Assembly (NCBI RefSeq): GCF_014195505.1
Contig: NZ_JACIBV010000001.1
Coordinates: 4,836,001 to 4,900,000 of the forward strand
DNA from: Nonomuraea dietziae
GTDB taxonomy: Bacteria > Actinomycetota > Actinomycetes > Streptosporangiales > Streptosporangiaceae
DNA length: 64,000 bases
Direction: 5' to 3'
Below the pieces are notes generated by a model that was not told the DNA's origin, ran no database searches, and worked only from the letters and a program-made list of their open reading frames with translations. Shown here one piece after another: positions 24,778-33,726 of this stretch. Made by a program: the position numbers and the translations under genes. Numbering within the stretch: the stretch's first letter is position 1; each line of letters opens with the position of its first letter.

Positions 24778-25623
24778 CTACTTCGCGGTGATCCTGACCA
24801 GGAGCCCGCCGTCGGCGTCCCTGACCTCGAAGGAGCGGATGGACTCCTGCGGCGTGCGGCTCTGTACCTTGAAGACCTCCGCGCCGGCCTCGTAGCTCGC
24901 GGCCCGGACGGTCCAGGGCGCGGAGACCTCCTTGGCGCCCGCCTTGCTCACCACGACGAGCCTGCACTCGGTGCCCGGCGGCACGCCTTCGAGCTGCACC
25001 TGCAACGGCATGCCGGGTGACACGGTCACGGTCGCCTTGACGTCCTTCGACTCTCCGGTGAAGGCCCGCCCCGGCTCGCCCATCTTGAGCTCGGCCGAAA
25101 CCGAGGGCAGGGGTGAAGCCGAGGGCGAGGCCATTGTCGCGTTTGGCTCGTCCTTCTCCGCGGCGCGGCTCCGGTCCGGCCGCGCCGCCGAATCCTGCGG
25201 CTCCGACTCCTTCGCTGCCAGCTCACCTTCGGAAGGTCGCACCGCCGAGGCAGGGGCGTCCTGCGCCGCGGGCGCCGCCGACGTCGGCTGCGTGCGGTCC
25301 TGGAGGGTGGTCAGCACCGTGCCGCCCACCGCGAGCGCCGCGACCGAGGCCGCCGCCACCAGCAGCAGGCGTCCGCGCCTGTGCCGCTTGACGCGGTCGT
25401 TCAGCAGCCGGTCGAGCACCTCACGAGGAGGGCTCGCGACCAGCTCCACGTCCTTCTCCGACACCTTCGACAGGAAGACGGGCAGCCCCTCGAGCTCCAT
25501 CAGCTCGTCGGTGCACCCCTCGCACGAGGCCAGGTGGATCTCGACCTCCTGCGCCTCCTCGGCGTCGAGCGCGCCCAGCGTGTAGGCGCCCAGCGACAGC
25601 CGTACCTCCTCGCAGGTCATCAT
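24778..25623 (-). CDS. Anti-sigma factor with zinc finger and outside domain
   Basis: A 281-residue membrane protein. The N-terminal zinc anti-sigma domain has HLASCEGCTDEL near residue 30. One membrane segment (LLLVAAASVAALAVGGTVL) lies near 88, then a Pro/Ala/Ser-rich linker and an outside beta domain. It should hold the neighbouring ECF sigma factor inactive until a cell-surface signal. It overlaps the sigma gene at ATGATG, so the ratio of the two proteins is fixed by coupling. Confidence 0.93.
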   Translation of the reverse strand: MMTCEEVRLSLGAYTLGALDAEEAQEVEIHLASCEGCTDELMELEGLPVFLSKVSEKDVELVASPPREVLDRLLNDRVKRHRRGRLLLVAAASVAALAVGGTVLTTLQDRTQPTSAAPAAQDAPASAVRPSEGELAAKESEPQDSAARPDRSRAAEKDEPNATMASPSASPLPSVSAELKMGEPGRAFTGESKDVKATVTVSPGMPLQVQLEGVPPGTECRLVVVSKAGAKEVSAPWTVRAASYEAGAEVFKVQSRTPQESIRSFEVRDADGGLLVRITAK

Positions 25624-26192
25624 GGCGCCAGCCCCCGCTCTTCCAGGGCGAGCCTGAGCGCCCGCAGCGCGTAGTAGGTCCGCGACTTGACGGTGCCCGC
25701 GGGAATGCCGAGCGTCGCCGACGCCTCCTTCACCGATCGCCCCCGGTAGTAGACCTCGAGCAGCACCTCGCGATGCTCAGGACGCAGCGCGGCCAGCGCC
25801 TCGGCCACCGCCCACGACTCCACCGCCTTCTCCAGCTCGTCGTCGGCGGGGATCACCGCCAGCGCCTCGTCGCCCGCCTCCTGCGGCCTGGCCTTGCGCG
25901 CGCGGTGCTGGTCGACGACGAGGTTGCGGGCCACGGTGAACAGCCACGCCCTGATCGGCCGCCCGGAGATCGCCTCGGGATGCCGCCATGCCCGCAGCAG
26001 CGTCTCCTGCACGATGTCCTCCGCTCGGCCCGGGTCCCCGGTCAGTCGCAGTACGTAACCGTAGAGCGGCCCGGCGTGCTCGTCGAAGAGGGTCCTGACG
26101 AGTTCCTCGTCGGCGGTGCCTGCTGGGCTCACCCCCTCATCACGTACGGCGGGCCGTCTCGGTTCGAAGTCAGCCACGGAGAGGTACGTCAC
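25620..26192 (-). CDS. ECF sigma factor
   Basis: A 190-residue ECF sigma factor. Region 2 is LFDEHAGPLYGYVLRLTGDPGRAEDIVQETLLRAWRHPE and region 4 is LRPEHREVLLEVYYRGRSVKEASATLGIPAGTVKSRTYYALRALR. It is held by the anti-sigma product encoded next. The GTG start at 26192 overlaps the end of the DUF2993 gene by 23 bp; starts further in are possible because the family core begins near residue 25. Confidence 0.93.
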   Translation of the reverse strand: MTYLSVADFEPRRPAVRDEGVSPAGTADEELVRTLFDEHAGPLYGYVLRLTGDPGRAEDIVQETLLRAWRHPEAISGRPIRAWLFTVARNLVVDQHRARKARPQEAGDEALAVIPADDELEKAVESWAVAEALAALRPEHREVLLEVYYRGRSVKEASATLGIPAGTVKSRTYYALRALRLALEERGLAP

Positions 26193-26835
26193 TTGCCTCG
26201 GCGGTGATCTCCAGCCCGGCGGGGACGGCCTTCACGCCTGTCACCTTGACGTCGAACGGGAGCTTGCCCTTGAACGGGATCGTGTAGGTCAGGAAGCCCG
26301 CGGACTTGGAGGGGATCCCGTTGACCTTGTCGGCGGTGAGCTTGATGCCCCCGTCGACCACCTCGACCCGCATCTCGGCGTCGAACTTCACCTTCGTCAC
26401 GCCGAGGTCGACCTCGCCTGACGCGGTGAGCCTGTCGCCGCTGCCGCCGATCTTGACCCCGCGCGGCGCGAACTTGTCCACGGTCGACCTGGAGAGCGTC
26501 CCCTGGACGTGCACCCTGCCCGCGGTGATCTGGGCGCGGTTCTGCACGACGTCGGCCAGCGGAGCGGTCACGTCGTAGGCGGCGCCGCGCAGGTTGTCCA
26601 CCTTGACGGTGTTGTACGTCAGGGTGCCGAGGTCGAAGCGGACCTCGGAGTAGCGGCCCGCGATGGCCTGGGTGAGGAAGGGGATGCCCTCGATGGTGAC
26701 GGTGGGGGTGCCCGAGAGGTCGGAGGACGCGGCGATCCTGGTGGCGATGTCGCGCTGGACCCCCGCGACGGCCACCCTGTCCACGGCTACGAGGACGATG
26801 ATCAGCACGATCAGGAAAATGATCAGCTTGCGCAT
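26170..26835 (-). CDS. DUF2993 (LmeA-like) exported lipid-binding protein
   Basis: A 221-residue protein with an N-terminal hydrophobic segment (LIIFLIVLIIVLVAVDRVAVAG) and the DUF2993 body typical of actinobacteria. Mycobacterial LmeA belongs to this family and acts in lipomannan synthesis in the periplasm; a related role here is only an inference. The gene precedes the ECF sigma gene and overlaps it, so it may be transcribed with it. Confidence 0.87.
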   Translation of the reverse strand: MRKLIIFLIVLIIVLVAVDRVAVAGVQRDIATRIAASSDLSGTPTVTIEGIPFLTQAIAGRYSEVRFDLGTLTYNTVKVDNLRGAAYDVTAPLADVVQNRAQITAGRVHVQGTLSRSTVDKFAPRGVKIGGSGDRLTASGEVDLGVTKVKFDAEMRVEVVDGGIKLTADKVNGIPSKSAGFLTYTIPFKGKLPFDVKVTGVKAVPAGLEITAEASDVPLRG

Positions 26836-26868
26836 CGGGCTCCTTCTGGGGGAATGCCTGGCGCTACC

Positions 26869-27120
26869 TTATCCCCCGGCAAAGGGCGGAAGGATCTCCA
26901 CGACGGCCCCTTCCGGCAGGCTCACCGCCGAGTGCTCGCGCCTGCCGACCGGATCTCCGTTCACGAGGAATGACGACCGGCGCACGACGCGCGCGAGCTC
27001 CTCACGGTCCGCTGTGATTTTGGTCATGAGATCGCCCAGCGTGTCGGCCTCGAAGGCCTCCTCCGCGATACCGGCCGCCTCCTTGGCCGCGGCCCAATAG
27101 CGAACTTTTCCAGTAGGCAT
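26869..27120 (-). CDS. MoaD/ThiS-family sulfur carrier protein
   Basis: An 83-residue beta-grasp protein ending in the double glycine PFAGG needed for thiocarboxylate formation. VRYWAAAKEAAG, LVNGDPVGRREH and VVEILPPFAGG are the family segments. It could be the small subunit of molybdopterin synthase or another sulfur carrier; no partner gene is in the window. ATG 27120 follows GAGGTGG at good spacing. Divergent from glnR. Confidence 0.9.
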   Translation of the reverse strand: MPTGKVRYWAAAKEAAGIAEEAFEADTLGDLMTKITADREELARVVRRSSFLVNGDPVGRREHSAVSLPEGAVVEILPPFAGG

Positions 27121-27159
27121 AGCCACCTCACAATTGATTCCGCTCCATTGTGCGGGTTC

Positions 27160-27176
27160 GTTAACGAGAATGTTTC
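27160..27176. promoter_or_regulatory. Possible GlnR-type box upstream of glnR
   Basis: Read on the minus strand, GAAAC, six bases, then GTTAAC resembles the b-site/n6/a-site spacing reported for GlnR boxes. It lies 164 bp before the glnR start and 40 bp before the MoaD-like gene. The match is partial, so autoregulation is only a suggestion. Confidence 0.3.
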
Positions 27177-27339
27177 GCGTGAACGCATGTTCACCAGGTG
27201 GACGCGACCTGGACGCTTCATGCCCGTGGGTTATCCTCACCTACAGCGGGATCCGGGCGACGTAGCCCCCGGGTCCCACACGTGTTTGTACGGCACACCA
27301 CGTACGGCAAACGCGGAGGCCCCGAACAGAGGAGTCGTA

Positions 27340-28047
27340 ATGAGCAACCTGCTCCTGCTGACCAACGCCCTCGAGCCGTCCTCCGAGGTGCTGCCTGCCC
27401 TGGGGCTGTTGCTGCACTCCGTCCGCGTCGCGCCCGCCGAGGCTTCCGCCCTGATCGACGCGCCACCCGCCGACGCCGTGCTGGTCGACGCCCGCCGCGA
27501 GCTGGTCCAGGCCAAGAGCCTGTGCAGGCTGATCAGGACCACCGGCATCGACTGCCCGCTCCTGGTGATCGTCACCGAGGGCGGCCTGGCGGGCATGACA
27601 GCCGAGTGGGGCGTCGACGACGTCCTGCTCGACAGCGCGGGCCCCGCCGAGGTCGAGGCCCGCCTGCGCATGGCGACAGGCCGGCTGTCCATGGCCGCCA
27701 CCGACGAGGTGCCCGACGAGATCCGCAGCGGCGACCTGGCCATCGACGAGGCCACCTACACCGCCAGGCTGCGCGGCCGCGCCCTCGACCTCACGTTCAA
27801 GGAGTTCGAGCTGCTGAAGTACCTGGCCCAGCACCCCGGCAGGGTCTTCACCCGCGCCCAGCTGCTGCAGGAGGTCTGGGGCTACGACTACTTCGGCGGC
27901 ACCAGGACCGTCGACGTGCACGTGCGACGCCTGCGCGCCAAGCTGGGCCCCGAGTACGAGTCGCTGATCGGAACGGTCCGCAACGTGGGCTACCGCTTCG
28001 TGCCCGACCGCGGCGCGGCCGACGCCGAGAACCACGCCCACGTCTGA
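27340..28047 (+). CDS. glnR: Nitrogen-response regulator GlnR
   Basis: A 235-residue OmpR-family regulator that matches Streptomyces GlnR throughout: LLLLTNALEPSSEVLPALGLLLH at the N-terminus and LTFKEFELLKYLAQHPGRVFTRAQLLQEVWGYDYFGGTRTVDVHVRRLRAKLGP in the winged helix. The receiver keeps D50 but lacks the usual acidic pocket, as known for GlnR, which works as an orphan without phosphorylation. It controls ammonium uptake, glutamine synthetase and nitrite genes. The gene is convergent with the accC operon, which ends 2 bp after its stop. Confidence 0.96.
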   Translation: MSNLLLLTNALEPSSEVLPALGLLLHSVRVAPAEASALIDAPPADAVLVDARRELVQAKSLCRLIRTTGIDCPLLVIVTEGGLAGMTAEWGVDDVLLDSAGPAEVEARLRMATGRLSMAATDEVPDEIRSGDLAIDEATYTARLRGRALDLTFKEFELLKYLAQHPGRVFTRAQLLQEVWGYDYFGGTRTVDVHVRRLRAKLGPEYESLIGTVRNVGYRFVPDRGAADAENHAHV

Positions 28048-28049
28048 GC

Positions 28050-29402
28050 TCAGCGGCTCAGATACTCCTCGACGAACCTCGTGGTGTGCGTGGCCTTGGC
28101 GAACTCGGGCAGCGCCAGCAGCTCGCGCAGCAGCGGGATGGTGGTGGCGACGCCCGGCCCCTCCACCTCGAACTCCGCCAGCGCCCTGTCTGCCCTGGCG
28201 ATCGCCTGCGCCCTCGTCGGCGCCCACACCACCAGCTTGGCGATCAGCGAGTCGTAGTCGGGCGGCACCCTGTCGCCCTGGGCGAAGCCCGAGTCGACCC
28301 GCACTCCGGGGCCGCCCGGCGGGTTGAAGACGGCCAGCGTGCCGGGGGTCGGCCTGAAGCCGGCGGCGGGATCCTCGGCGTTGATCCTGCACTCGATCGC
28401 CGCGCCCGTGAGCGTCACCTGCTCCTGGGTGAAGGAGAGCCGCTCGCCCGCCGCCACGCGCAGCTGCTCGGCCACCAGGTCCACGCCGGTCAGCATCTCC
28501 GTCACCGGGTGCTCCACCTGGATCCTCGCGTTGATCTCCATGAACGTCGCCGCTCCCGAGGGGTCGACGAGGAACTCCATCGTGCCCGCGCCCGTGTATC
28601 CGACCCGCGCCGCCCCAGCGACCGCGTACGCGCCCAGCGCCTCGCGCACCTGCTCGGGCAGCAACGGCGAGGGCGCCTCCTCGATGAGCTTCTGGTTGCG
28701 GCGCTGCAGCGAGCAGTCGCGTTCGCCGAGATGGACCACCGTGCCCGAATCGTCGCCTAGGAGCTGCACCTCCACGTGCCTGGCGGCCGGCACGAAGCGC
28801 TCCATGTACACCGATCCGTCGCCGAAGACCTGCTGGGCCAGTGCGGTGGTGCGCCTGAACGCCTCGCGCAGCTCGGCGCGGTCGCGTGCCACCTCGATCC
28901 CGCGCCCTCCGCCGCCCGCGGCCGCCTTCACGATCACCGGGTAGCCGATCTCCTCGCCGAGCGACTCCGCCTCGGCCGGCGAGCCGACCGCGCCCTCGCT
29001 GCCGGGCAGCACGGGCAGGCCCGCCGCGGCCATCAGCGCGCGCACCTTGGCCTTGTCGCCGACCGCCTCCATCACCTCGGGGCGCGGTCCCACGAAGGTG
29101 ATGCCCTGGCCCGCGCACACCCTGGCGAAGTCGGCGTCCTCGGAGAGGAAGCCGTAGCCGGGATGGATGGCGTCCGCCCCCGTCCTGAGCGCCGCCTCGA
29201 TGACGGCAGGGACGTAGAGGTAGCTGCGGCGCGCGGGCGCGGGGCCGATGTGGACGGCCTCGTCGCACGCGGCCACGTACCTGGCGTGGCGGTCGGCGGT
29301 CGAGTAGACCGCCACCGTTCGCAGGCCCAGCTCCCTGCAGGTCCTGGCGATCCGCAGGGCGATCTCTCCCCTGTTGGCGATGAGCACCTTGCCGACGCTC
29401 AT
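28050..29402 (-). CDS. accC: Acetyl-CoA carboxylase biotin carboxylase subunit
   Basis: A 450-residue biotin carboxylase. Motifs seen are VLIANRGEIALRIARTCRELG, the ATP-grasp loop AAAGGGGRGI, EAPSPLLPEQVR, and EINARIQVEHPVTEMLTG. It carboxylates biotin on AccB with ATP and bicarbonate. Its start overlaps the accB stop as ATGA. A discrete AccC is unusual where most actinobacteria use fused AccA-type alpha subunits. Its place beside type II PKS genes points to dedicated malonyl-CoA supply. Confidence 0.94.
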   Translation of the reverse strand: MSVGKVLIANRGEIALRIARTCRELGLRTVAVYSTADRHARYVAACDEAVHIGPAPARRSYLYVPAVIEAALRTGADAIHPGYGFLSEDADFARVCAGQGITFVGPRPEVMEAVGDKAKVRALMAAAGLPVLPGSEGAVGSPAEAESLGEEIGYPVIVKAAAGGGGRGIEVARDRAELREAFRRTTALAQQVFGDGSVYMERFVPAARHVEVQLLGDDSGTVVHLGERDCSLQRRNQKLIEEAPSPLLPEQVREALGAYAVAGAARVGYTGAGTMEFLVDPSGAATFMEINARIQVEHPVTEMLTGVDLVAEQLRVAAGERLSFTQEQVTLTGAAIECRINAEDPAAGFRPTPGTLAVFNPPGGPGVRVDSGFAQGDRVPPDYDSLIAKLVVWAPTRAQAIARADRALAEFEVEGPGVATTIPLLRELLALPEFAKATHTTRFVEEYLSR

Positions 29403-29881
29403 GCCGAACCCACTCTGATCCGCACCAGCGCCTGGCCGTACTCCACCGGCTCGGCGTTGCCCGCGACCACCTCCACGACCTCGCCCTCCTGCTCGGCCAC
29501 CACCTGGTTCATCAGCTTCATCGCCTCGACGACGCCGACGGTCTGTCCCGCCCGCACCCTGTCGCCCACCCGCACGTACGGCGCCGCCCCCGGTTCGGGC
29601 GCGTGGTAGAAGGTGCCGACCAGCGGCGCCGTCACCGCCGTGAGCGCGGGGTCCTCCACCGCCTCCTCCGCCGCCGCCGGGGCCTGGGCGGGTACGGCGG
29701 GCGCCGCCACGACCTGCGCCGCCGTGGCGGCGCTCGCCCATGTGACCTCCAGCGCGCAGTCGCCGAGCCGCAGCGACACCGCCGCCACCGGCCCTGGCAC
29801 GGTCTTCACCAGGTGGGCGACCTCCTCCCGCAGCACCCGCAGCGCCGCGTGCTGGTCGTGCTCCTGCTCGCGCTCACTCAC
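29399..29881 (-). CDS. accB: Biotin carboxyl carrier protein
   Basis: A 160-residue BCCP. The C-terminal biotinyl domain carries the lysine in VVEAMKLMNQV near residue 121 and begins with APLVGTFYHAPEPGAAPYV. An Ala/Pro-rich linker connects to an N-terminal helix region. It carries the carboxyl group from AccC to the transferase. It overlaps accDA on its 5' side and accC on its 3' side, so the four-gene unit is coupled throughout. Confidence 0.94.
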   Translation of the reverse strand: MSEREQEHDQHAALRVLREEVAHLVKTVPGPVAAVSLRLGDCALEVTWASAATAAQVVAAPAVPAQAPAAAEEAVEDPALTAVTAPLVGTFYHAPEPGAAPYVRVGDRVRAGQTVGVVEAMKLMNQVVAEQEGEVVEVVAGNAEPVEYGQALVRIRVGSA

Positions 29882-31541
29882 CGTGGATCACCCCCAGCCT
29901 CCTGAACCGCTCGTAACGGTCCTTGCGCAGTTCGTCGGGCCCCAGCCCTGACAGCTCCCGCAGCGTCTCGGCGACGGCCGCGTGCAGCAGGTCCGTCGCG
30001 GCCTGCGGATCCTCCTGGGCGCCGCCGCTCGGTTCGGGCACCACGCCGTCGACGACGCCGAGCCTGAGCAGCTCGGGCGCGGTCAGGCGCAGCGACTCGG
30101 CCATCTCAGGCGCGTGGGACGGATCGCCGTACAGGATGGTGGAGCAGCTCTCCGGGCTGATCACGGAGTAGACGGCGTGCCTCAGCATCAGCACGCGGTT
30201 GGCCATGGCGAGCGCCAGCGCGCCTCCGCTGCCGCCCTCGCCGATGATCGTGGCGACCACAGGGACCGACAGCTCCGACATGCCGCCCAGGCAGTCGGCG
30301 ATCGCCCATGACTGGCCGCGCTGTTCCGCCCCGACGCCGGGGGCCGCGCCCTGGGTGTCGACGAGCGTGACCACCGGCAGGCCGAGCCTGTCGGCCAGCG
30401 CCATCAGGCGCAGCGCCTTGCGGTAGCCCTCGGGGTGGGCCAGGCCGAAGTTGCGCTCGACCAGCTCCTTGGTGTCGTGGCCCTTCTGGTGGGCGACGAT
30501 CATGACGGGGGCGCCGTCGAGCAGGCCGAGGCCGCCGACCACGGCGGGGTCGTCGCCGTGCAGCCTGTCGCCGTGCAACTCGACGAAGTCGGTGCACAGC
30601 CGCCAGATGTGGTCGAGCGCGGTGGGCCTGGCCGGGTCCCTTGCCAGCCGTACCGTCTCGTGCGGGCGCAGCACGCCGCCCAGCGCGGTGGGGTCGCGCA
30701 GCACGACGGGCTCACGGGGCTCGGCGGGCGCGGCGCCCGCGCCGGTCGTCATGGCCAGCAGCCTGGCCAGCAGCGGTCGCAGGCCGTCGCGAGACTCGAC
30801 TCTGTCGAGCATGCCGTGCGCGAACAGGTACTCGGCGCTCTGGAAGCCCTCGGGCAGGCGCTCCCTGGTGGCCGCCGCGATGACCCTGGGCCCAGCGAAG
30901 CCGATGAGCGCGCCGCGCTCGGCCACCAGCACGTCGCCCAGGGTGGCGAAGGAGGCGGTGACCCCGCCGAAGGTCGGGTCGGTCAGCACGCAGACGCTGA
31001 GAAGCCCCTCGCGCCGCAGCCTCCTCATGGCCTGGGCGGTCTTGCCCATCTGCATCAGCGACAGCGCGCCCTCCTGCATGCGCGCGCCGCCTGAGGCGAT
31101 CGACAGCACCAGCGGCAGGCGCTCGGCGATGGCCAGCTCGCAGGCGCGGGCCACGCTCTCGCCGACGGCCGAGCCCATGCTGCCGCCGAGGAAGGAGAAG
31201 TCCATCACCGCGACGACCGCGCGGTGCCCGCCGATGGTGGCGACGCCGTACACGAGAGCGTCGGCGAGGCCGGTGCGGGCGCGGGCGGAGGCCAGGCGCT
31301 CGCGGTAGGGACGGGAGTCGGTGAAGGACAGCGGGTCGTCGCCAGCGACCTGTGGGGCGGCGGCGAAGGAGCCCTCGTCCACCAGGACGTGGAGGCGCCC
31401 GGCCGCGCCGAGCCTGTGGTGGTGCCCGCAGTCGGGGCAGACCATGCCGACCCTGGCCAGGCGTGGCTGGTACACGATGGCCGAGCAGCCCGGGCACAGC
31501 GCCCACTCCTCGGCGGCGGGAAGCGGCGGCGAGATCGTCAC
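29874..31541 (-). CDS. accDA: Fused acetyl-CoA carboxylase carboxyltransferase beta-alpha (AccD-AccA)
   Basis: A 555-residue fusion of both carboxyltransferase subunits. The N-terminal AccD half has the zinc ribbon CPGC...CPDC near residues 16-40 and SGGARMQEG near 160. The C-terminal AccA half has DFVELHGDRLHGDDPAVVGG near 350 and GEGGSGGALALAMANRVLML near 445. It transfers CO2 from biotin to acetyl-CoA, giving malonyl-CoA. GTG 31541 overlaps the cyclase stop as GTGA, so the transferase is translated with a polyketide cyclase, a strong hint of pathway dedication. Confidence 0.93.
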   Translation of the reverse strand: MTISPPLPAAEEWALCPGCSAIVYQPRLARVGMVCPDCGHHHRLGAAGRLHVLVDEGSFAAAPQVAGDDPLSFTDSRPYRERLASARARTGLADALVYGVATIGGHRAVVAVMDFSFLGGSMGSAVGESVARACELAIAERLPLVLSIASGGARMQEGALSLMQMGKTAQAMRRLRREGLLSVCVLTDPTFGGVTASFATLGDVLVAERGALIGFAGPRVIAAATRERLPEGFQSAEYLFAHGMLDRVESRDGLRPLLARLLAMTTGAGAAPAEPREPVVLRDPTALGGVLRPHETVRLARDPARPTALDHIWRLCTDFVELHGDRLHGDDPAVVGGLGLLDGAPVMIVAHQKGHDTKELVERNFGLAHPEGYRKALRLMALADRLGLPVVTLVDTQGAAPGVGAEQRGQSWAIADCLGGMSELSVPVVATIIGEGGSGGALALAMANRVLMLRHAVYSVISPESCSTILYGDPSHAPEMAESLRLTAPELLRLGVVDGVVPEPSGGAQEDPQAATDLLHAAVAETLRELSGLGPDELRKDRYERFRRLGVIHGE

Positions 31542-31876
31542 TGGACCCGCCCCTCCGGGGTCCAGGTGTAGAAGCGGGTGGCCATGGCGTCGGCGGGGCT
31601 TCGCCAGGTGTCGGGGTCGTACGGCAGGACGTGCGCGCCGAGCCTGTCGCTCAGCTCGGCGAAGTCCTTCCTGCTCCTGGCCCGCGCCATCGCCGCCTGC
31701 TGCGGCCCTTCGAACTCCACGAGATGGAAGTAGAGGTCCTGGTAGGTGAACAGCTCGCGCCTGGTCACGCCGAGCGCGTGGGGCAGCTCGCCCGCGTCCG
31801 ACTCGGCGAACAGGCGGGCGACCTCGGCCGAGTCGCCTGAGGCCAGGCGGGCGACGATGAGAATCCTGTCGGACAC
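31538..31876 (-). CDS. TcmI-family type II polyketide cyclase
   Basis: A 112-residue protein of the TcmI cyclase family. It has ILIVARLASGDSAEVARLFAESD at the N-terminus, ELFTYQDLYFHLVEFEG mid-protein and ATRFYTWTPEG at the end. These ferredoxin-like proteins close the last rings of aromatic polyketides; WhiE ORFVII is one. It heads the leftward carboxylase operon, away from the other PKS genes but within the cluster. Spacing of 118 bp to the next gene upstream leaves room for a promoter. Confidence 0.92.
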   Translation of the reverse strand: MSDRILIVARLASGDSAEVARLFAESDAGELPHALGVTRRELFTYQDLYFHLVEFEGPQQAAMARARSRKDFAELSDRLGAHVLPYDPDTWRSPADAMATRFYTWTPEGRVQ

Positions 31877-31994
31877 GTGAACTCCTGGTGGAACGGGCCG
31901 TCATGGACGCTCTCACCGTAGGAACCACGGTCACGGCCTGTCTCCCGCCGCCCGCTCGATTGTGGGCCTCCCCCGGACAGGGGAACCTCTCCCC

Positions 31995-32663
31995 CTACGG
32001 GCTGACGGGAACCAGGCCGTTCTCGTAGGCGTAGATGACGACCTGCACCCGGTCGCGGACGCCGAGCTTCTGGTACAGGTGCTGGACGTGCGACTTGATC
32101 GTGCTGTCGCCGAGCACCAGCGTCCTGGCGATCTCCTCGTTGCTGTAGCCCCGCACCAGCAGCCTGAAGACCTCACGTTCGCGCTCGGTGAGCCGGTCGA
32201 GGGTCTGTGCCGAGCCCGATGACAGCTCGGGGCGCCTGGCGAACTCGTCGATCAGCCTTCTGGTCACCGAGGGCGACAGCAGCGCGTCGCCCTCGGCGGC
32301 CTCGCGGACCGCCTCCAGCAGCCTCTCGATGGGCGCGTGCTTGAGTATGAAGCCGCTGGCGCCGCTGCGGAGAGCGTCGAAGAGGTGCTCGTCCTGGTCG
32401 AAGATCGTGAGGATGACGACCTTCGTCGGCTTCCTCCTGTCGAGCGCGACGATCTCCCGGGTCGCGGTCAGGCCGTTCATCCTCGGCATGTCGATGTCCA
32501 TCAGCACCACGTCGGGCTGTTGCGAGCGGACCATCCGCACCGCGTCCACGCCGTTGGCTGCCTCGCCGACGACCACGATGTCGTCGGCCTTCGAGAACGT
32601 GGCGTGCAGCCCGCTGCGGATCAGCGGCTGGTCGTCCACGATCAGGACGCGGATCGTTCGCAT
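31995..32663 (-). CDS. Response regulator, NarL/LuxR family
   Basis: A 222-residue regulator. The receiver has VDDQPLIRSGL and phospho-acceptor D56 in VVLMDIDMPRMNG, and the LuxR domain reads LTEREREVFRLLVRGYSNEEIARTLVLGDSTIKSHVQHLYQKLG. It overlaps its kinase gene by 22 bp. Placed between the two arms of the polyketide cluster, it may be the pathway switch. Confidence 0.93.
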   Translation of the reverse strand: MRTIRVLIVDDQPLIRSGLHATFSKADDIVVVGEAANGVDAVRMVRSQQPDVVLMDIDMPRMNGLTATREIVALDRRKPTKVVILTIFDQDEHLFDALRSGASGFILKHAPIERLLEAVREAAEGDALLSPSVTRRLIDEFARRPELSSGSAQTLDRLTEREREVFRLLVRGYSNEEIARTLVLGDSTIKSHVQHLYQKLGVRDRVQVVIYAYENGLVPVSP

Positions 32664-33427
32664 ATCCCTGCCTTTCCGGCCTGTCGCGGGATGACCGCCC
32701 GCACGACGAACGAGCCGTCGGCGTGGTGGTCGTGGACGAGGCTGCCGCGGTGTTCCTCGACCCGTTCGCGCAGGCCCTTCAGTCCGTGGCCGCCCGACCT
32801 GCTCCAGGCCGCGGCCGAGCGTCTCCACCCCCTGCTGACCACCTCGACGCACAGGTCGTCGGCGTAGGACAGGCTCAGCTCGATACGGTCGGCCCCGTAC
32901 TTCAGCGCGTTCGTCAGGCTTTCCTGCGCGATGCGGAAAGCGGTGTGCGTGATGTCACTTGGAAATGTCCTTTCGGCGGCGAGATTGTCCAGGCGAAGAG
33001 TGGTCGTGCCGTTGGGCAGACGGGTCGCCAACTGCACGACCCGCGACGACAGCGGTACAACCGAATCGCTTTCTGTTTTCCGCTCGACGGGTTTCGCCGT
33101 GGACGTGTCGCGAAGGGTTCCCAGGATGGCTCGCAGGTCGTCAAGGGTGGCCTGCGCGGTCTGGTCGATGATCTCGGCGGCGTGCCCGGCCGAGGTGGAG
33201 GCCGCGCCGAGATGGCGGGCGTGCAGGGCGATGACGGTCAGGCCGTGGCCGACGCCGTCGTGCAGGTCACGGGCGATCCGCCGGCGTTCGGCGAGGATCG
33301 GGCCACGGTGTCGTCCACTCCTCCTGCGGTGTACCAGCAGCACCACCGCGAGGATGAGCGCGCTCCCCAACGCGTCTATCACGGTGTGTAACAGGAGAGT
33401 CGCTAAATATCCGGCTATGTCCCCCAT
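32642..33427 (-). CDS. Sensor histidine kinase, NarL type, short
   Basis: A 261-residue kinase with one N-terminal membrane segment (VIDALGSALILAVVLLVH). The HisKA_3 box is ERRRIARDLHDGVGHGLTVIALHARHL near residue 50. The HATPase domain shows AQESLTNALKYGADR and GHGLKGLRERV, but the usual DxGxG box is replaced by VVSRGWRRS, as in many short actinomycete kinases. No separate sensing domain is visible. It is divergent from the main PKS operon. Confidence 0.9.
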   Translation of the reverse strand: MGDIAGYLATLLLHTVIDALGSALILAVVLLVHRRRSGRHRGPILAERRRIARDLHDGVGHGLTVIALHARHLGAASTSAGHAAEIIDQTAQATLDDLRAILGTLRDTSTAKPVERKTESDSVVPLSSRVVQLATRLPNGTTTLRLDNLAAERTFPSDITHTAFRIAQESLTNALKYGADRIELSLSYADDLCVEVVSRGWRRSAAAWSRSGGHGLKGLRERVEEHRGSLVHDHHADGSFVVRAVIPRQAGKAGICERSAS

Positions 33428-33726
33428 GAAACGGCAGCTTACAAGAGCGCGTTAAGAAAGCCCACAGGCTTTCCATAGATTAACATTCCGTACATCTTTC
33501 GCGAAACGCAGGTCCAGGTAGCACATTCCGGCCGTCCAATCAATGATTCACAGCGCTTTCACAGAACGCTCCTAGAAGTAATTCAATTCTGTACTTATCC
33601 ATAAGACGAGGAGGTCCACCCGAGAGGGGAGCGCGGGGTTCGCCCTGGCGGTGGAAGACGGGCGGCGCGCGGCGCAACAAGCTGAACGGCGACGGCGCAG
33701 AGCCGTACAGACCGAAGGGAAGCCTG
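33428..33726. promoter_or_regulatory. Divergent promoter region of the PKS operon
   Basis: This 300-bp gap between the kinase gene and the SchA/CurD gene is more AT-rich than its surroundings, mainly from 33460 to 33605, while the 120 bp before the SchA start are GC-rich. No gene fits on either strand. It should hold the promoters for the nine-gene polyketide operon and for the two-component pair. I see no clear inverted repeat for the response regulator. Confidence 0.5.
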
